Source: an uncultured Pseudothermotoga sp. (lineage in GTDB: Bacteria > Thermotogota > Thermotogae > Thermotogales > DSM-5069). From it: DNA of 64,000 nt. Positions 33,875-42,747 of the stretch are shown here, in pieces. The position numbers were made by a program, and so were the translations under genes. Numbering within the stretch: position 1 is the first letter of the stretch; each line of letters begins with the position of its first letter. The notes under the pieces are model-generated. The model was not told the origin of the DNA. It saw only the letters and a list, made by a program, of their open reading frames with translations, and did not search any database. The DNA lies in assembly GCA_937995655.1 (NCBI GenBank), contig CALKJI010000004.1, forward strand, positions 243,278-307,277, given 5' to 3'.

Positions 33875-34858
33875 ATGATATATGCAAAAATCATTTCTTC
33901 AGGCATGTATGTTCCACAAAGGATCATGACTAACAAGGAATTTGAGCAGATCACCAACATGATTATCGATCCATACTTTACTGAGCAGATAGGTATCAAC
34001 CACAGACACATATCTCAATCTCATGAAACACCAACATACATGGCAGCTGAAGCAGCGAAAAGAGCACTCGAAAGAATAAATATGAAACCAGAAGAGATTG
34101 ATTTGATAATAGTTGGTACCGATACACCTGAGGCCATTTCACCGCCAGATGCAGCGCGTGTTCAATACCTCATTGGTGCCAGTAAAGCCGAACCACTGGC
34201 TTTCAATGTTAATGCTTCTTGTGCAAATGGCGCTCTGTTACTTGACATCGCTTCACGATATATAGCACTTGGAGATTACAGGAATGTCTTGGTTGTTGGC
34301 GTGTATGCAATGACAAAATTTTTAAGTTGGAAGTATTCCTGGGAAGCTCTCTTTTCAGATGGCGCTGGAGCATTGATACTCACGGCCGACGAAAAACCCG
34401 GATATCTCGGAAGTGTTTCAAGATGCGATGGTAGTTGGTGGTACAACTGGGGTATTTACATGGGAGCTGGAACTATGAATATCGAAGGTATTGATAGAGG
34501 TTTGCACAAACTCGATCTGAGGGCTGCTTACCCTGCAACTGTCAACGAAGAAGGCTGGCCAATGTTGATCAACAAACTTTTAGAAAAGTGCAGGATTTCC
34601 AAAGAAGAGATTGGCATGATCTTTTTCACACAGGTTAGAAAGAAAACTATACTCAAAGTTATGGAAATACTTGGTCTGAGTGAGGACAAAACTCACACGA
34701 TAATGGATAAGTATGGCTATACTGGTTCTGCCTGTGTCTATATGGCGTATGATGATGCCCTCGATTGTGGGAGATTGAAAGACATGAATGGCAAGATCAT
34801 GATCTTCTTAACTTCCGGGGTAGGATTTCAACAAGTTGCGGTGGCTTTCAGGGGGTGA
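33875..34858 (+). CDS. KAS III-like protein, copy 2, catalytic His and Asn replaced
   Basis: A 327-aa FabH-like protein with the nucleophile Cys116 in FNVNASCANGALLL. The PHQAN-type motif is FTQVRKK, so the His is Thr252, and the GNTS motif is GYTGSAC, so the Asn is Tyr282. It should therefore not decarboxylate malonyl substrates in the normal way. It may transfer acyl groups, or act as the non-catalytic half of a heterodimer with the first KAS III, as known for some paired condensing enzymes such as PqsB/PqsC. It starts 4 nt after the fusion gene, behind AAGGAGG. Confidence 0.83.
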   Translation: MIYAKIISSGMYVPQRIMTNKEFEQITNMIIDPYFTEQIGINHRHISQSHETPTYMAAEAAKRALERINMKPEEIDLIIVGTDTPEAISPPDAARVQYLIGASKAEPLAFNVNASCANGALLLDIASRYIALGDYRNVLVVGVYAMTKFLSWKYSWEALFSDGAGALILTADEKPGYLGSVSRCDGSWWYNWGIYMGAGTMNIEGIDRGLHKLDLRAAYPATVNEEGWPMLINKLLEKCRISKEEIGMIFFTQVRKKTILKVMEILGLSEDKTHTIMDKYGYTGSACVYMAYDDALDCGRLKDMNGKIMIFLTSGVGFQQVAVAFRG

Positions 34859-34863
34859 AAGTT

Positions 34864-35649
34864 TTGTTCAGAACAAGTGACGGAATTGCAATTGACTACG
34901 AGATAATAGGTGAATCTGATGAAGTTGTTGTTTTTCTAAATGGTATCTTCATGCATTACAATAGTTGGTATTATATCGCAGATCAGATCAAAGATAGGTA
35001 CAAAGTTTTACTTCACAATTTCAGGTGTCAATGGACCTCACAAAATGGTACCTGTAGTTTTGATAGACACGTTGAAGATCTTTACGAGTTACTCAATCAT
35101 CTTAAGATCGTTAGGGTACATTTGGTTGGTACATCTTATGGTGGGGAAGTTGGTATGTTTTTCACAGTGAAATATCCCCAGATGGTCAAGTCCTTAACAG
35201 TTATAACAGCCACAGCTACAATAACACCTCCCATAAAGTACAGGGCCCTGAGATGGAAGGACGGGGCAGCTACCAAAGATCATGAAAAATTTGTTAGAAG
35301 CTGGATCAACGATGTGTACAGCGAACAGTTTCTTGACAGACACCCCAATCTGTTTGAAACAATCGTGCAGCGCATGGAAGGCTTCAATTATGAAGGAGCA
35401 GTGAAGTTACTAGATGCTTTCCTTGAGTTGGGACAAAGTTCTTTGATAAATCAACTGTCAAAGATAAATGTGCCAACCCTTGTAATTTCTGCAGAATTCG
35501 ATCACACAAAGCCACCGATTTTTTCAAAGCAGATAGCACAACAGATACCAAATTCCAAGCATATCTGTATCCCAGATTGTGGTCATGCGGCTGTGATTGA
35601 AAAGCCAAGAGAAACTCTCCTCTTAATAGAAGCACAACTCGGTTCATGA
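34864..35649 (+). CDS. Alpha/beta hydrolase, stand-alone
   Basis: A 261-aa alpha/beta hydrolase. The nucleophile is Ser91 in LVGTSYGGEVGMF, the acid Asp213 (SAEFDHTKPP) and the base His241 (PDCGHAAVIEKP). It belongs to the same broad group as the hydrolase domain fused to the permease but is clearly different in sequence. TTG at 34864 follows GGGGGTG; a GTG at 34855 is also possible. It is the last gene of the operon, with no clear terminator after it. The substrate is unknown; thioesters, esters and lactones are all possible. Confidence 0.85.
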   Translation: MFRTSDGIAIDYEIIGESDEVVVFLNGIFMHYNSWYYIADQIKDRYKVLLHNFRCQWTSQNGTCSFDRHVEDLYELLNHLKIVRVHLVGTSYGGEVGMFFTVKYPQMVKSLTVITATATITPPIKYRALRWKDGAATKDHEKFVRSWINDVYSEQFLDRHPNLFETIVQRMEGFNYEGAVKLLDAFLELGQSSLINQLSKINVPTLVISAEFDHTKPPIFSKQIAQQIPNSKHICIPDCGHAAVIEKPRETLLLIEAQLGS

Positions 35650-35838
35650 TTGTGATCTTGCATTTCAAATATGTGTATGGTTTGATGGCTTTCTGGCATT
35701 TTTGACTCTTCAATGTTCTAAGAGTCTATGAAAGGCACTTGATGAAGGTTGCTGATCTGAAAAACATGGTAGATCTTTTTACAGAAGACAGCACTGGATG
35801 CAGCAGAGTGAAATTGAAATCATAAATCTCTGTACAGG

Positions 35839-36272
35839 TCACTTTGTTCTCTTGACGAAAGACTCTTTTGTCAGTGCTATGCCAGATATCAATAGTCCGG
35901 CAGAGCAGACCCAGTACGAAACAATGGGTGCTATTATGACGATCCACACATAGGCTGGCTTAGCAGTTCTAGCCTTAGTTAATCCTGACACGACAGCAAT
36001 AGACTGTTACAGAACAAGTGATATTACAACAAAATCATGTTGGCGAGGGTTGATTTAAATCCTTTCCTTTCTTTGTATGCAACTTAGGTTATGAAAGTCC
36101 CACTTACGATGGTCAATGCAAAAAATTCCATGGGTATTAAAAAGTCAAATCGGAAGGCTTTGTCTCTTATGGTACCAGTGATGCTTGTGAGTAGTGAAAA
36201 TAAAATGGGAAAGCACACAAAAATCGTTCCAAGGACTGCATAAATTTTGATTGAGGTTCTTTCCATTTTCAT
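35839..36272 (-). pseudogene. Frameshifted remnant of a small membrane protein
   Basis: On the minus strand a frame opens at ATG 36272 (MKMERTSIKIYAVLGTIFV) and reads a membrane protein to a TAA at 36084-36086. Beyond that, coding-like sequence goes on in the same frame (VAYKERKGFK) and then in another, with a further stop, through SGLTKARTAKPAYVWIVIIA and two hydrophobic stretches to TGA at 35839-35841. At least two stops and one frameshift break it, so it is a dead gene of about 145 codons. I do not recognise the family. The 190 bases between it and the hydrolase gene show nothing clear. Confidence 0.6.
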
Positions 36273-36350
36273 AACATCACCAGTCTTGGACACGCAGATA
36301 CCAGTTATAGATACATTATACATACTTCTCAAAACGGAAGGAGTCCGTTT

Positions 36351-36659
36351 TCAATGTTTCAGGTTCATTTCGAGCCATTGTTGATAATCTCTATCTACAT
36401 TTTTCACTTCAATACTGAAAATCGCTGGAACTGTGTAAGGATGAAGTTCTTTCAATCTTGCGAATAAATCTTGTTCTTTGAACTTACTGGTCTTTAGAAC
36501 CGCGGCGTATTCATTATCTTCTGTAATCTTGTTGTCCCACCAATACCCTGATCTGATCTGAAAAATGTTGAAGCATGCGATCAGTCTTTCTTCTAAAAGC
36601 TTTTTACACACCTCTAATGCTTTTTCTTCGTTCGGAAAAGTTGTATAGATTATAATCAT
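36351..36659 (-). CDS. cutA: CutA1-like divalent cation tolerance protein
   Basis: A 102-aa trimeric ferredoxin-like protein of the CutA1 family. It has IIIYTTFPNEEKALEVCKKLLEERLIACFN, the SGYWWDNKI motif, and EYAAVLKTSKF followed by HPYTVPAIFSIEV. CutA1 proteins are linked to metal tolerance in some bacteria, but their general role is not settled; thermophile versions are very stable. The start is close behind the M20 peptidase gene, so the two are probably co-transcribed. Confidence 0.93.
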   Translation of the reverse strand: MIIIYTTFPNEEKALEVCKKLLEERLIACFNIFQIRSGYWWDNKITEDNEYAAVLKTSKFKEQDLFARLKELHPYTVPAIFSIEVKNVDRDYQQWLEMNLKH

Positions 36660-36663
36660 ATAA

Positions 36664-37962
36664 TCACTCCCTTTTGATTAATTGGTAATAGAAATCTATC
36701 ATTTTTTTGTAGTTTTCTATTGAGATTCTTTCGTTTTTCCCGTGAACTAATTTCATTTCCTCGCTGTTCATCAAAATCGGAGCAAACCTGTAGATCTTTG
36801 AACTTAGATCTTTATAGTGCCTTGAGTCTGTGCCACCGATTGTAAGAAATGGTGTTACAACCGCTTGAGGAAAGATATCATTTATTGTCTTAGAAATTGA
36901 TTCAAAAAACGTTCCTCCGAAATTTGAACAAATCACAGGATCTGAAACTTCCCACCTTTCGTTTTTCATAACTTCTATATCTAAGTCTGACAAGAGATTC
37001 TTCAGACGATCAAAAACCTGTTGTGCAGTCTCACCTGGAATGATCCTAACATTGACTGTTGCCGTTGCCAAGTCCGGTATGACGTTGTCAGCCATTCCTG
37101 CCTTGACAATGGTTGTGCACATGGTTGTTCTCAACATTGCGTTTGCAGAAGGATTTCTCGCAATAGATCTTTCGATGAAGGGCAAAAATAATCTGGGATT
37201 TTTTAAAAAGATACTACTTGGAAATGACATATATTTTGATATGGTTTTGAAAAACATTTCAACGGCTTGTGTCAATACAGCTTTACTTTTGTATGACGAC
37301 ACACGTTCAATAGCTTTCGCCATTCTTTCTACAGGTGAATTGCGCTTTGGAGCAGAGGAGTGTCCACCGTCGCCTCTTGCTATCAAATCAAAACTTGCAA
37401 GCCCCTTTTCTGCAACACCAACGAGTGCGAGCGGTACCTTGATCTGAGGCATGAAACCTTCTATTATGGCGGCACCTTCATCAAGTATGGCATCAAATTT
37501 TATGCCTCTTGATCTGAAATGTTCTGCTGTTTTTCGAGCGCCAAGGTGGCCCTTTGTTTCTTCATCAAAGCCAAAGGCAATGTAGATACTTTTGTTCGGA
37601 GTGAAACCTTCACCGAGTAGTTTTTCGGCAGCTTCAAGAATTGCCATCACACAGCATTTATCATCGAGCGTTCCTCGTCCCCAAATATACCCATCTCTTA
37701 TTTCACCAGAAAAAGGCGGAACTACCCAATCTCTTTCTTCTGCTGGCACTACGTCCATATGAGCCAAAAACAGGACAGCCCCTTCTCTTTTACCAGTCCA
37801 ATTGTAGATCAATGAATAATCATTGATTTTTTGCACCTTCATCCTTTGGTAGACAAGGGGAAATGACCTTTCTAAAAAGGCGTGGAAATTGGAAAACTCT
37901 TGCCAATTTCCTGATACTGTCTTAAATCTTATCGACTGAGAAAGTCTCTCTATTGCTTCCAT
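36664..37962 (-). CDS. M20-family metallopeptidase (Gly-X carboxypeptidase/PM20D1-like)
   Basis: A 432-aa zinc peptidase. The metal-binding motifs are FLAHMDVVPAEERDW (His, Asp), the bridging Asp in GRGTLDDKCCVMAIL, and the Glu pair in FGFDEETKGHLGA. A later His is in GGTDSRHYKDLS. The long form with the DW.V.PFSGEI phrase resembles yeast CPS1 and PM20D1, which cleave or make N-acyl amino acids and terminal peptides. There is no signal peptide, so it acts in the cytoplasm. Two consecutive ATG codons (37965 and 37962) are possible starts. Confidence 0.88.
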   Translation of the reverse strand: MEAIERLSQSIRFKTVSGNWQEFSNFHAFLERSFPLVYQRMKVQKINDYSLIYNWTGKREGAVLFLAHMDVVPAEERDWVVPPFSGEIRDGYIWGRGTLDDKCCVMAILEAAEKLLGEGFTPNKSIYIAFGFDEETKGHLGARKTAEHFRSRGIKFDAILDEGAAIIEGFMPQIKVPLALVGVAEKGLASFDLIARGDGGHSSAPKRNSPVERMAKAIERVSSYKSKAVLTQAVEMFFKTISKYMSFPSSIFLKNPRLFLPFIERSIARNPSANAMLRTTMCTTIVKAGMADNVIPDLATATVNVRIIPGETAQQVFDRLKNLLSDLDIEVMKNERWEVSDPVICSNFGGTFFESISKTINDIFPQAVVTPFLTIGGTDSRHYKDLSSKIYRFAPILMNSEEMKLVHGKNERISIENYKKMIDFYYQLIKRE

Positions 37963-38064
37963 CATATTACCTCCTTGGCAAGAATGAAGGTTCGAAGATG
38001 TTACATATTTAGATTAACACAAAATCTTTATGTTAAGATCTGAAACAGAACAGGAGGGATCTTC

Positions 38065-38484
38065 TTGAAAAGTTATCGAAAGGAACTGTGGTTCCGCACC
38101 AACAAGAGGAGAGATTTTATAAATATCACCCATGAACTTGAAAAGTGTGTAAAAGAAAGCGGTATAAATGAAGGGTTGCTCTTGTGCAATGCCATGCACA
38201 TTACGGCAAGTGTTTTCATTAATGATGATGAACCAGGCCTTCATCAAGATTTTGAGAACTGGCTTGAAAGATTGGCCCCTGAAAAGCCCTACTCCCAATA
38301 CAGGCACAATGACAACTTCGAAGATAACGCAGATGCCCATCTTAAAAGAACTATAATGGGTAGGGAAGTGGTGATAGCTGTAACGAATGGAAAACTTGAT
38401 CTAGGGCCATGGGAACAGATCTTCTACGGTGAATTCGATGGAATGAGAGATAAAAGAGTTCTCGTTAAGATAATTGGTGAATAA
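38065..38484 (+). CDS. YjbQ/UPF0047 family protein
   Basis: A 139-aa protein of the YjbQ (UPF0047) family. Diagnostic phrases are [38 protein letters not shown] and [18 protein letters not shown], which supply the conserved His, Asp and Glu of the presumed active site. Members can show weak thiamine-phosphate synthase activity; the physiological role is not settled. TTG at 38065 follows AGGAGGG. It is transcribed away from the M20 gene and meets comM head to head at its 3' end with one base between the stops. Confidence 0.9.
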   Translation: MKSYRKELWFRTNKRRDFINITHELEKCVKESGINEGLLLCNAMHITASVFINDDEPGLHQDFENWLERLAPEKPYSQYRHNDNFEDNADAHLKRTIMGREVVIAVTNGKLDLGPWEQIFYGEFDGMRDKRVLVKIIGE

Positions 38485-38497
38485 TCTATTCTTCACC
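38476..38497. terminator. Possible compact bidirectional hairpin between converging genes
   Basis: GGTGAA (38476-38481) and TTCACC (38492-38497) can pair around a 10-nt loop that contains both stop codons. TTTT lies a few bases further on the plus side. The stem is short, so this is a weak call. Confidence 0.3.
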
Positions 38498-39994
38498 TTG
38501 GGTTTTATATTGTATTGCTTCAGCAACGTGATTGAACTTTATTTGTTCGCTTTGCTCTAGATCGGCAATAGTTCTTGAAAGCTTCAGTATCTTATCGATA
38601 GACCTTCCCGAAAGGTTGTACTTTGCGACAGCCAATTTTAAAAGATCTTGACTCTTTTCATCAAGCTGAACGAATTTCTTAAGAACCTTTGATGAAAGCT
38701 GCGAGTTGGAAATAAAGCCGCAATCAGTATATCTTTTTCGTTGAATTTCCCTTGCTTTCATTACCCTTTCTCTGATTTTCTCGCTGCTCTCAGAAACATT
38801 TTTTGAAAAATATTCTTCAAATTCCATTTTTTGCACCTGAACAATGATATCTATTCTATCCAAGATTGGACCAGATATTTTCTTGTTGTATCGAATGATA
38901 TCGTAAGGTGAACAGGTACAAGTTGCTTTGGCATCTCCGTAATTTCCACATGGACAAGGGTTCATTGCTGCCACCAAGGTAAACCGGGCAGGGTAACTGA
39001 CCGTTGCTTTAGCTCTGGCAACTGTGATGATTCCTTCTTCTAACGGCTGTCTTAGAGCTTCAATGACGTCTCTTCTAAACTCTGGAAACTCGTCCAAGAA
39101 AAGGACCCCGTTATGTGCCAAGGTTACTTCCCCAGGTTTTGCATCGTTTCCTCCACCGACGATAGCAACGCTTGATGCTGTGTGATGTGGCGATCGAAAT
39201 GGTCTGAAGGCTTTTTTGCCATCTATCGATCCAACAGCACTGTAGATTTTCAAAACCTCCATCGTTTCCTTATCTGTGAGTGGTGGCATTATGGAAGGTA
39301 GTCTTCTGGCAAGCATTGTCTTTCCTGCCCCGGGACTTCCTTTCATTAATACGTTGTGAGATCCTGCTGCGGCAATCTCAAGGGCTCTTTTTGCCACTGC
39401 CTGTCCTTTCACGTCTGCAAAATCAAGGTCCCTTTCGTATTCAAAAGTTGGAAGACCTTTGAATGAAACGGGCTGAAAGTGGATCAATCCATTAACAAAC
39501 TGTGCCACTTCTTTCAAGTCTTCGAAAGCATAGATATTCAAATCTTTGATCATTTGTGCTTCTTCGATATTTTCCTTTGGGACGATTATTATCCCATTAT
39601 ATCTTTGCTCACTCAGAGATAAGAGGCTAGTTAGCACTCCTCTGACACCTCTGATTTTTCCTTCCAAAGACAGTTCTCCGAAGGCAAGAACGTGCGATCT
39701 TTGTAAAGTTCCAGATGCTTGAAGTATTCCAATAGCAATAGGTAGATCGAGCAAGGAACCTTCCTTTTTCAAATCAGCAGGTGCCAAATTGACAACAATC
39801 CTGCCTTGAGGAAAATCAAACCCAGAGTTTTTCAAAGCACTCTTGATCCTCTTTTTGCTTTCTTTCACTGCAGTGTCACCAAGTCCAACTATATCAACAT
39901 CATGAATAACACTTTTTCTGTCTATATCAACCTCAACGGTAATCAGATTCACGTTCAGTCCTACAACGGTGATGGAAAAAAGTTTTGCTGGCAT
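38486..39994 (-). CDS. comM: YifB/ComM Mg-chelatase-like AAA+ ATPase
   Basis: A 502-aa protein. The N-terminal Lon-protease-like domain (DVDIVGLGDTAVKESKKRIK; APADLKKEGSLLDLPIAIG) leads to an AAA+ core with Walker A GSPGAGKTMLARRLPSI, Walker B NGVLFLDEFPEF and a C-terminal Mg-chelatase domain with a CPCGNYGD..CTC zinc-like motif. ComM is a helicase that promotes branch migration in natural transformation and is also found outside competent species. ATG at 39994 (MPAKLFSITVVGL) matches family starts; the longer frame overlaps the neighbour. Presence together with PilB is compatible with DNA uptake but does not prove it. Confidence 0.92.
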   Translation of the reverse strand: MPAKLFSITVVGLNVNLITVEVDIDRKSVIHDVDIVGLGDTAVKESKKRIKSALKNSGFDFPQGRIVVNLAPADLKKEGSLLDLPIAIGILQASGTLQRSHVLAFGELSLEGKIRGVRGVLTSLLSLSEQRYNGIIIVPKENIEEAQMIKDLNIYAFEDLKEVAQFVNGLIHFQPVSFKGLPTFEYERDLDFADVKGQAVAKRALEIAAAGSHNVLMKGSPGAGKTMLARRLPSIMPPLTDKETMEVLKIYSAVGSIDGKKAFRPFRSPHHTASSVAIVGGGNDAKPGEVTLAHNGVLFLDEFPEFRRDVIEALRQPLEEGIITVARAKATVSYPARFTLVAAMNPCPCGNYGDAKATCTCSPYDIIRYNKKISGPILDRIDIIVQVQKMEFEEYFSKNVSESSEKIRERVMKAREIQRKRYTDCGFISNSQLSSKVLKKFVQLDEKSQDLLKLAVAKYNLSGRSIDKILKLSRTIADLEQSEQIKFNHVAEAIQYKTQGEE

Positions 39995-39998
39995 CAGA

Positions 39999-40376
39999 TC
40001 ACCACAATGGTATTCTTGCTGGTAATATGTGAGCAACCACAAATCCCACTCCAATTCCTGCAAAGGCTTGTAACCAGGTGTGACCTAGATCCTCGCGAAC
40101 ATAAGGTCTCAAGTTCACTGCATCTGCTACGACAACCATGAGTAATGCCACAGCGACAGCAGTGACTGGCGAGTCATATCCTGTGCATCTTGCCAGGGAG
40201 AAGGCAAGACCAGACATGGCAGCAGAATGACCACTTGGCATGCCACCATACTTTTTGAAGGTTGAAAGTCTTTTTGATGTAAAAACTTTGATCATTTGAG
40301 CAACAAGAAACGACAAGACGGTAGATACGATTGCCGTGTTTTTGAATAGATTAAGCATGGAATAAAAAGTGGACAA
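39999..40376 (-). CDS. Divergent PAP2-family (DUF212) membrane protein
   Basis: A protein of about 125 aa with three or four membrane segments and the family motifs GGMPSGHSAAMSGLAFSLA and a late EDLGHTWLQAFAGIGVG. Members resemble acid phosphatase/vanadium haloperoxidase proteins but are shorter; the function is unproven. The start is uncertain: ATG at 40379, TTG at 40376 (6 nt after AAGGAGG) and an ATG at 40358 are all possible. It overlaps the end of ychF. Confidence 0.82.
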   Translation of the reverse strand: MSTFYSMLNLFKNTAIVSTVLSFLVAQMIKVFTSKRLSTFKKYGGMPSGHSAAMSGLAFSLARCTGYDSPVTAVAVALLMVVVADAVNLRPYVREDLGHTWLQAFAGIGVGFVVAHILPARIPLW

Positions 40377-41436
40377 CATCTCCCTCCTTGATAATATATT
40401 CTTTCCCGTGGGTCTTCATAGCGCCGGCTTCCCTTGCATCCTTTATTGACGGAAACTTGATTAATTCTTCAAAGGGAATGACCTCTGCCTTGATAAAGCC
40501 TTTTTGAATATCTGTATGTATCATTCCTGCTGCATCATAAGCATTTGTTCCACTTTGTATTACCCAGCTTCGTGCCTCATTCTTGGTGGCTGTCAGAAAA
40601 CAGATCAATGAAAGAGTTTTCTTGATTTCGTTGAAAAACCTAGATTTCAGTGATTCTTGAAAACCATAAGCCATCAGTAGATCTTTTGCATCTTCAGCTG
40701 GCATCTGTTCTACCTCGTATTCTACTTCGGCATTCACCAAGATAAAACCAAAGTTCCTCTTTTGTGCTATTTTCTGAACTCTTTCGTAAATATGATTTTC
40801 CATACCCCATTCGTCTACGTTTGCAACGTATATGACAGGTTTCTCAGTCAGTAAGAACAAGGTATCTATTATCTTTTGCTCATTTTCACTCCTATGGAAC
40901 GTCAAAGATAGATTTCCTGCCTCAAGATGGTTTTTCAGTTTTTCGAGCAAACTGAGTTCATTTCTTGCTTCAATATCACCTGCCTTGGCTTGTTTTGATA
41001 TCTTTTCTATTCTTCTGTGTATCGTTTCCAAGTCTTTTAAGATCAACTCTATTTCTATTAATTCGATGTCTCTTTCTGGATCTATACTCCCCATTGGATG
41101 AGACACATCAGTTATCTTGAAACATCTCACAACATGAAAGATTATATCGACTTTGCTTATGTGATCGAGAAACTGGTTACCAAGCCCCTCACCTTTGCTT
41201 GCACCTTTCACGAGCCCAGCGATGTCTACAATATTGAAGAAAGGATGAACTAGCTGTTCAGACCTTTCCATCTGCGCCAGTTTCACCAATCTTTCATCTT
41301 CGGTCACCAAAACACCTATGTTTGGATCTATGGTGCAAAATGGATACTTTTCTGCTGGTACATTTTGATTTGTCAGCGCATTGAACAAAGTGGACTTACC
41401 ACTGTTAGGAAGCCCTACGATTCCAGCCTTTTTCAT
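40351..41436 (-). CDS. ychF: Ribosome-binding ATPase YchF (OLA1 family)
   Basis: A 361-aa Obg-like P-loop protein of normal family length (about 363 aa). The G1 loop GLPNSGKSTLFNALTN, G3 region VDIAGLVKGASKGEGLGNQFL and the C-terminal TGS domain (THGKEYIIKEGDVVHFLFHA) are present, and the NxxE-type G4 motif of ATP-binding YchF replaces the GTPase NKxD (YVANVDEWGMEN). It binds ribosomes and hydrolyses ATP, and is part of stress control. ATG overlaps the DUF1844 gene stop by 4 nt. Confidence 0.96.
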   Translation of the reverse strand: MKKAGIVGLPNSGKSTLFNALTNQNVPAEKYPFCTIDPNIGVLVTEDERLVKLAQMERSEQLVHPFFNIVDIAGLVKGASKGEGLGNQFLDHISKVDIIFHVVRCFKITDVSHPMGSIDPERDIELIEIELILKDLETIHRRIEKISKQAKAGDIEARNELSLLEKLKNHLEAGNLSLTFHRSENEQKIIDTLFLLTEKPVIYVANVDEWGMENHIYERVQKIAQKRNFGFILVNAEVEYEVEQMPAEDAKDLLMAYGFQESLKSRFFNEIKKTLSLICFLTATKNEARSWVIQSGTNAYDAAGMIHTDIQKGFIKAEVIPFEELIKFPSIKDAREAGAMKTHGKEYIIKEGDVVHFLFHA

Positions 41437-41735
41437 TGTTTCGCCTCTTTCGACTTGTTGTATTGATTGACGTAATTCAGTTTCAAATTCGCTATGATTC
41501 CCTCAAGTTCGTTGTGAAGTTCTTTATCAACGTTTGCAACAAGCACCTTCAAGATAGAATCTAAAACATCGATACCAAGCCTTGCTTCGCTAAGATCTTG
41601 GTACATCTCACCGTATTCATCCTTTGTCAGCCCAAGTCTTGCCCAACAACGTCCAGCAATTGTGTTGAAGAAAAGTATTATCAAATCTTGCATTGAAAGT
41701 TTTGGAGTTTCCTTTTCCTCCTGGATGAAAATCAC
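41433..41735 (-). CDS. DUF1844 family protein
   Basis: A 100-aa, mostly helical protein with LSMQDLIILFFNTIAGRCWARLGL near the N-terminus and a LGIDVLDSILKVL helix, matching the short DUF1844 family. The function is unknown. It overlaps both neighbours (macrodomain and ychF genes) by about 4 nt, so the three are translated together. Confidence 0.75.
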   Translation of the reverse strand: MIFIQEEKETPKLSMQDLIILFFNTIAGRCWARLGLTKDEYGEMYQDLSEARLGIDVLDSILKVLVANVDKELHNELEGIIANLKLNYVNQYNKSKEAKQ

Positions 41736-42283
41736 CCCCAGTTTTGTGTGAAAGTTTCCGAAAATATCTCGCTTGTCTGTCTATCTATATTACACAACCT
41801 TATGAGCTTTAAACCGGTCGATTGTGAGGAAAGATACTCTCTGATGGCTTTCAAAAAAACTAAGGCACAATCTTTTTTGGGAAATCCAAATATACCACTA
41901 CTGATGGCAGGAATGCTTATTGATCTTATGCCAAGTTCATCGGCTTTCTGCAAGATATTTCTGATACAGTTGTACAATTTTTCATGTTCATTTCCTTCAC
42001 CCCATACTGGGCCAACGGCGTGAAAGATGTATTTTGCTCTCAATTTCCCAGCCTTTGTTACAGCAACGTGAGACACAGGTACTGGTCCATATTTTTTGAC
42101 ATATTCATCACTTACCTTTTGGATTTCTTCACCACCAGCTCTCACTATGGCTCCAGCGACCCCTCCACCATGTTGTAAGTAAGAATTTGCTGCATTTACG
42201 ATGACTTCGGTTTCCTGACGCGTTATGTCATCCTGAACTATTTCAACGACTGCGTCACGGAACTGGAAGGTCGCCATAAGCAA
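41732..42283 (-). CDS. Macrodomain protein (ADP-ribose binding/deacylase)
   Basis: A protein of about 183 aa with the macrodomain motifs EVIVNAANSYLQHGGGVAGAIVRAGG (ADP-ribose loop 1, catalytic Asn), GAVTKAGKL-type HVAVTKAGKLRAKYIFHAVGP and SISIPAISSGIFGFPKKDCA (loop 2). Bacterial members remove ADP-ribose from proteins or cleave O-acetyl-ADP-ribose. The start is TTG at 42283 (6 nt after GAGGTGG) or ATG at 42277. It lies between the OsmC and DUF1844 genes. Confidence 0.9.
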   Translation of the reverse strand: MLMATFQFRDAVVEIVQDDITRQETEVIVNAANSYLQHGGGVAGAIVRAGGEEIQKVSDEYVKKYGPVPVSHVAVTKAGKLRAKYIFHAVGPVWGEGNEHEKLYNCIRNILQKADELGIRSISIPAISSGIFGFPKKDCALVFLKAIREYLSSQSTGLKLIRLCNIDRQTSEIFSETFTQNWG

Positions 42284-42294
42284 GTGGATCCACC

Positions 42295-42708
42295 TCACAG
42301 ATAAACTATTTCATAGGTCAACTGTGCAGCCTTTTTGAGCATTCCAGCGACGCTGCAGTACTTTTCTTGTGAAAGCTGTACAGCCTTTTCAACCTGTTCT
42401 TTGCGAGGTTCATCTCTAAATTTGAATATATATTTGAGATGTATTTTTGTATAAATTCTTGGATATTCTTCAGATTTTTCTGCACTGACCTCCATATTGA
42501 AAATCTCAACCTCGTCTAAGACCTTCATCTTTGCAAGAATCGATACCACATCCATTCCCGTACAACCGGTCAGTGCACTTAAAACTAACTCCATGGGTGT
42601 TGGTGCTGCACCAAGTCCGCCACTCTCTTTTTTTGAATCCATCAAGACTTGCCTGTTTGAATCTGTGTGAGCAAGAAAGCTCATCTTGCCGAGCCATTCT
42701 GTTTTCAT
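42295..42708 (-). CDS. OsmC/YhfA-like peroxiredoxin-fold protein
   Basis: A 137-aa OsmC-superfamily protein. The two reactive cysteines are in [21 protein letters not shown] and [15 protein letters not shown], and the [11 protein letters not shown] phrase is diagnostic. The YhfA subgroup has this spacing. It reduces organic peroxides or has a related thiol role. It is the first gene of a short cluster (OsmC, macrodomain, DUF1844, YchF, PAP2-like, ComM), with GGAGG before its ATG. Confidence 0.9.
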   Translation of the reverse strand: MKTEWLGKMSFLAHTDSNRQVLMDSKKESGGLGAAPTPMELVLSALTGCTGMDVVSILAKMKVLDEVEIFNMEVSAEKSEEYPRIYTKIHLKYIFKFRDEPRKEQVEKAVQLSQEKYCSVAGMLKKAAQLTYEIVYL

Positions 42709-42747
42709 ATCTTTACCTCCTTAATATATGATACAACAGCGCTGCTA

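Noticed and set aside
16704..35649. Polyhydroxyalkanoate synthesis locus
   Set aside because: MaoC, FabG and a KAS-type enzyme could suggest it, but there is no PhaC synthase, phasin or thiolase, and two importers do not fit.
38014..38340. Antisense 108-codon frame over yjbQ
   Set aside because: It lies fully opposite a well-conserved gene and has no recognisable features.
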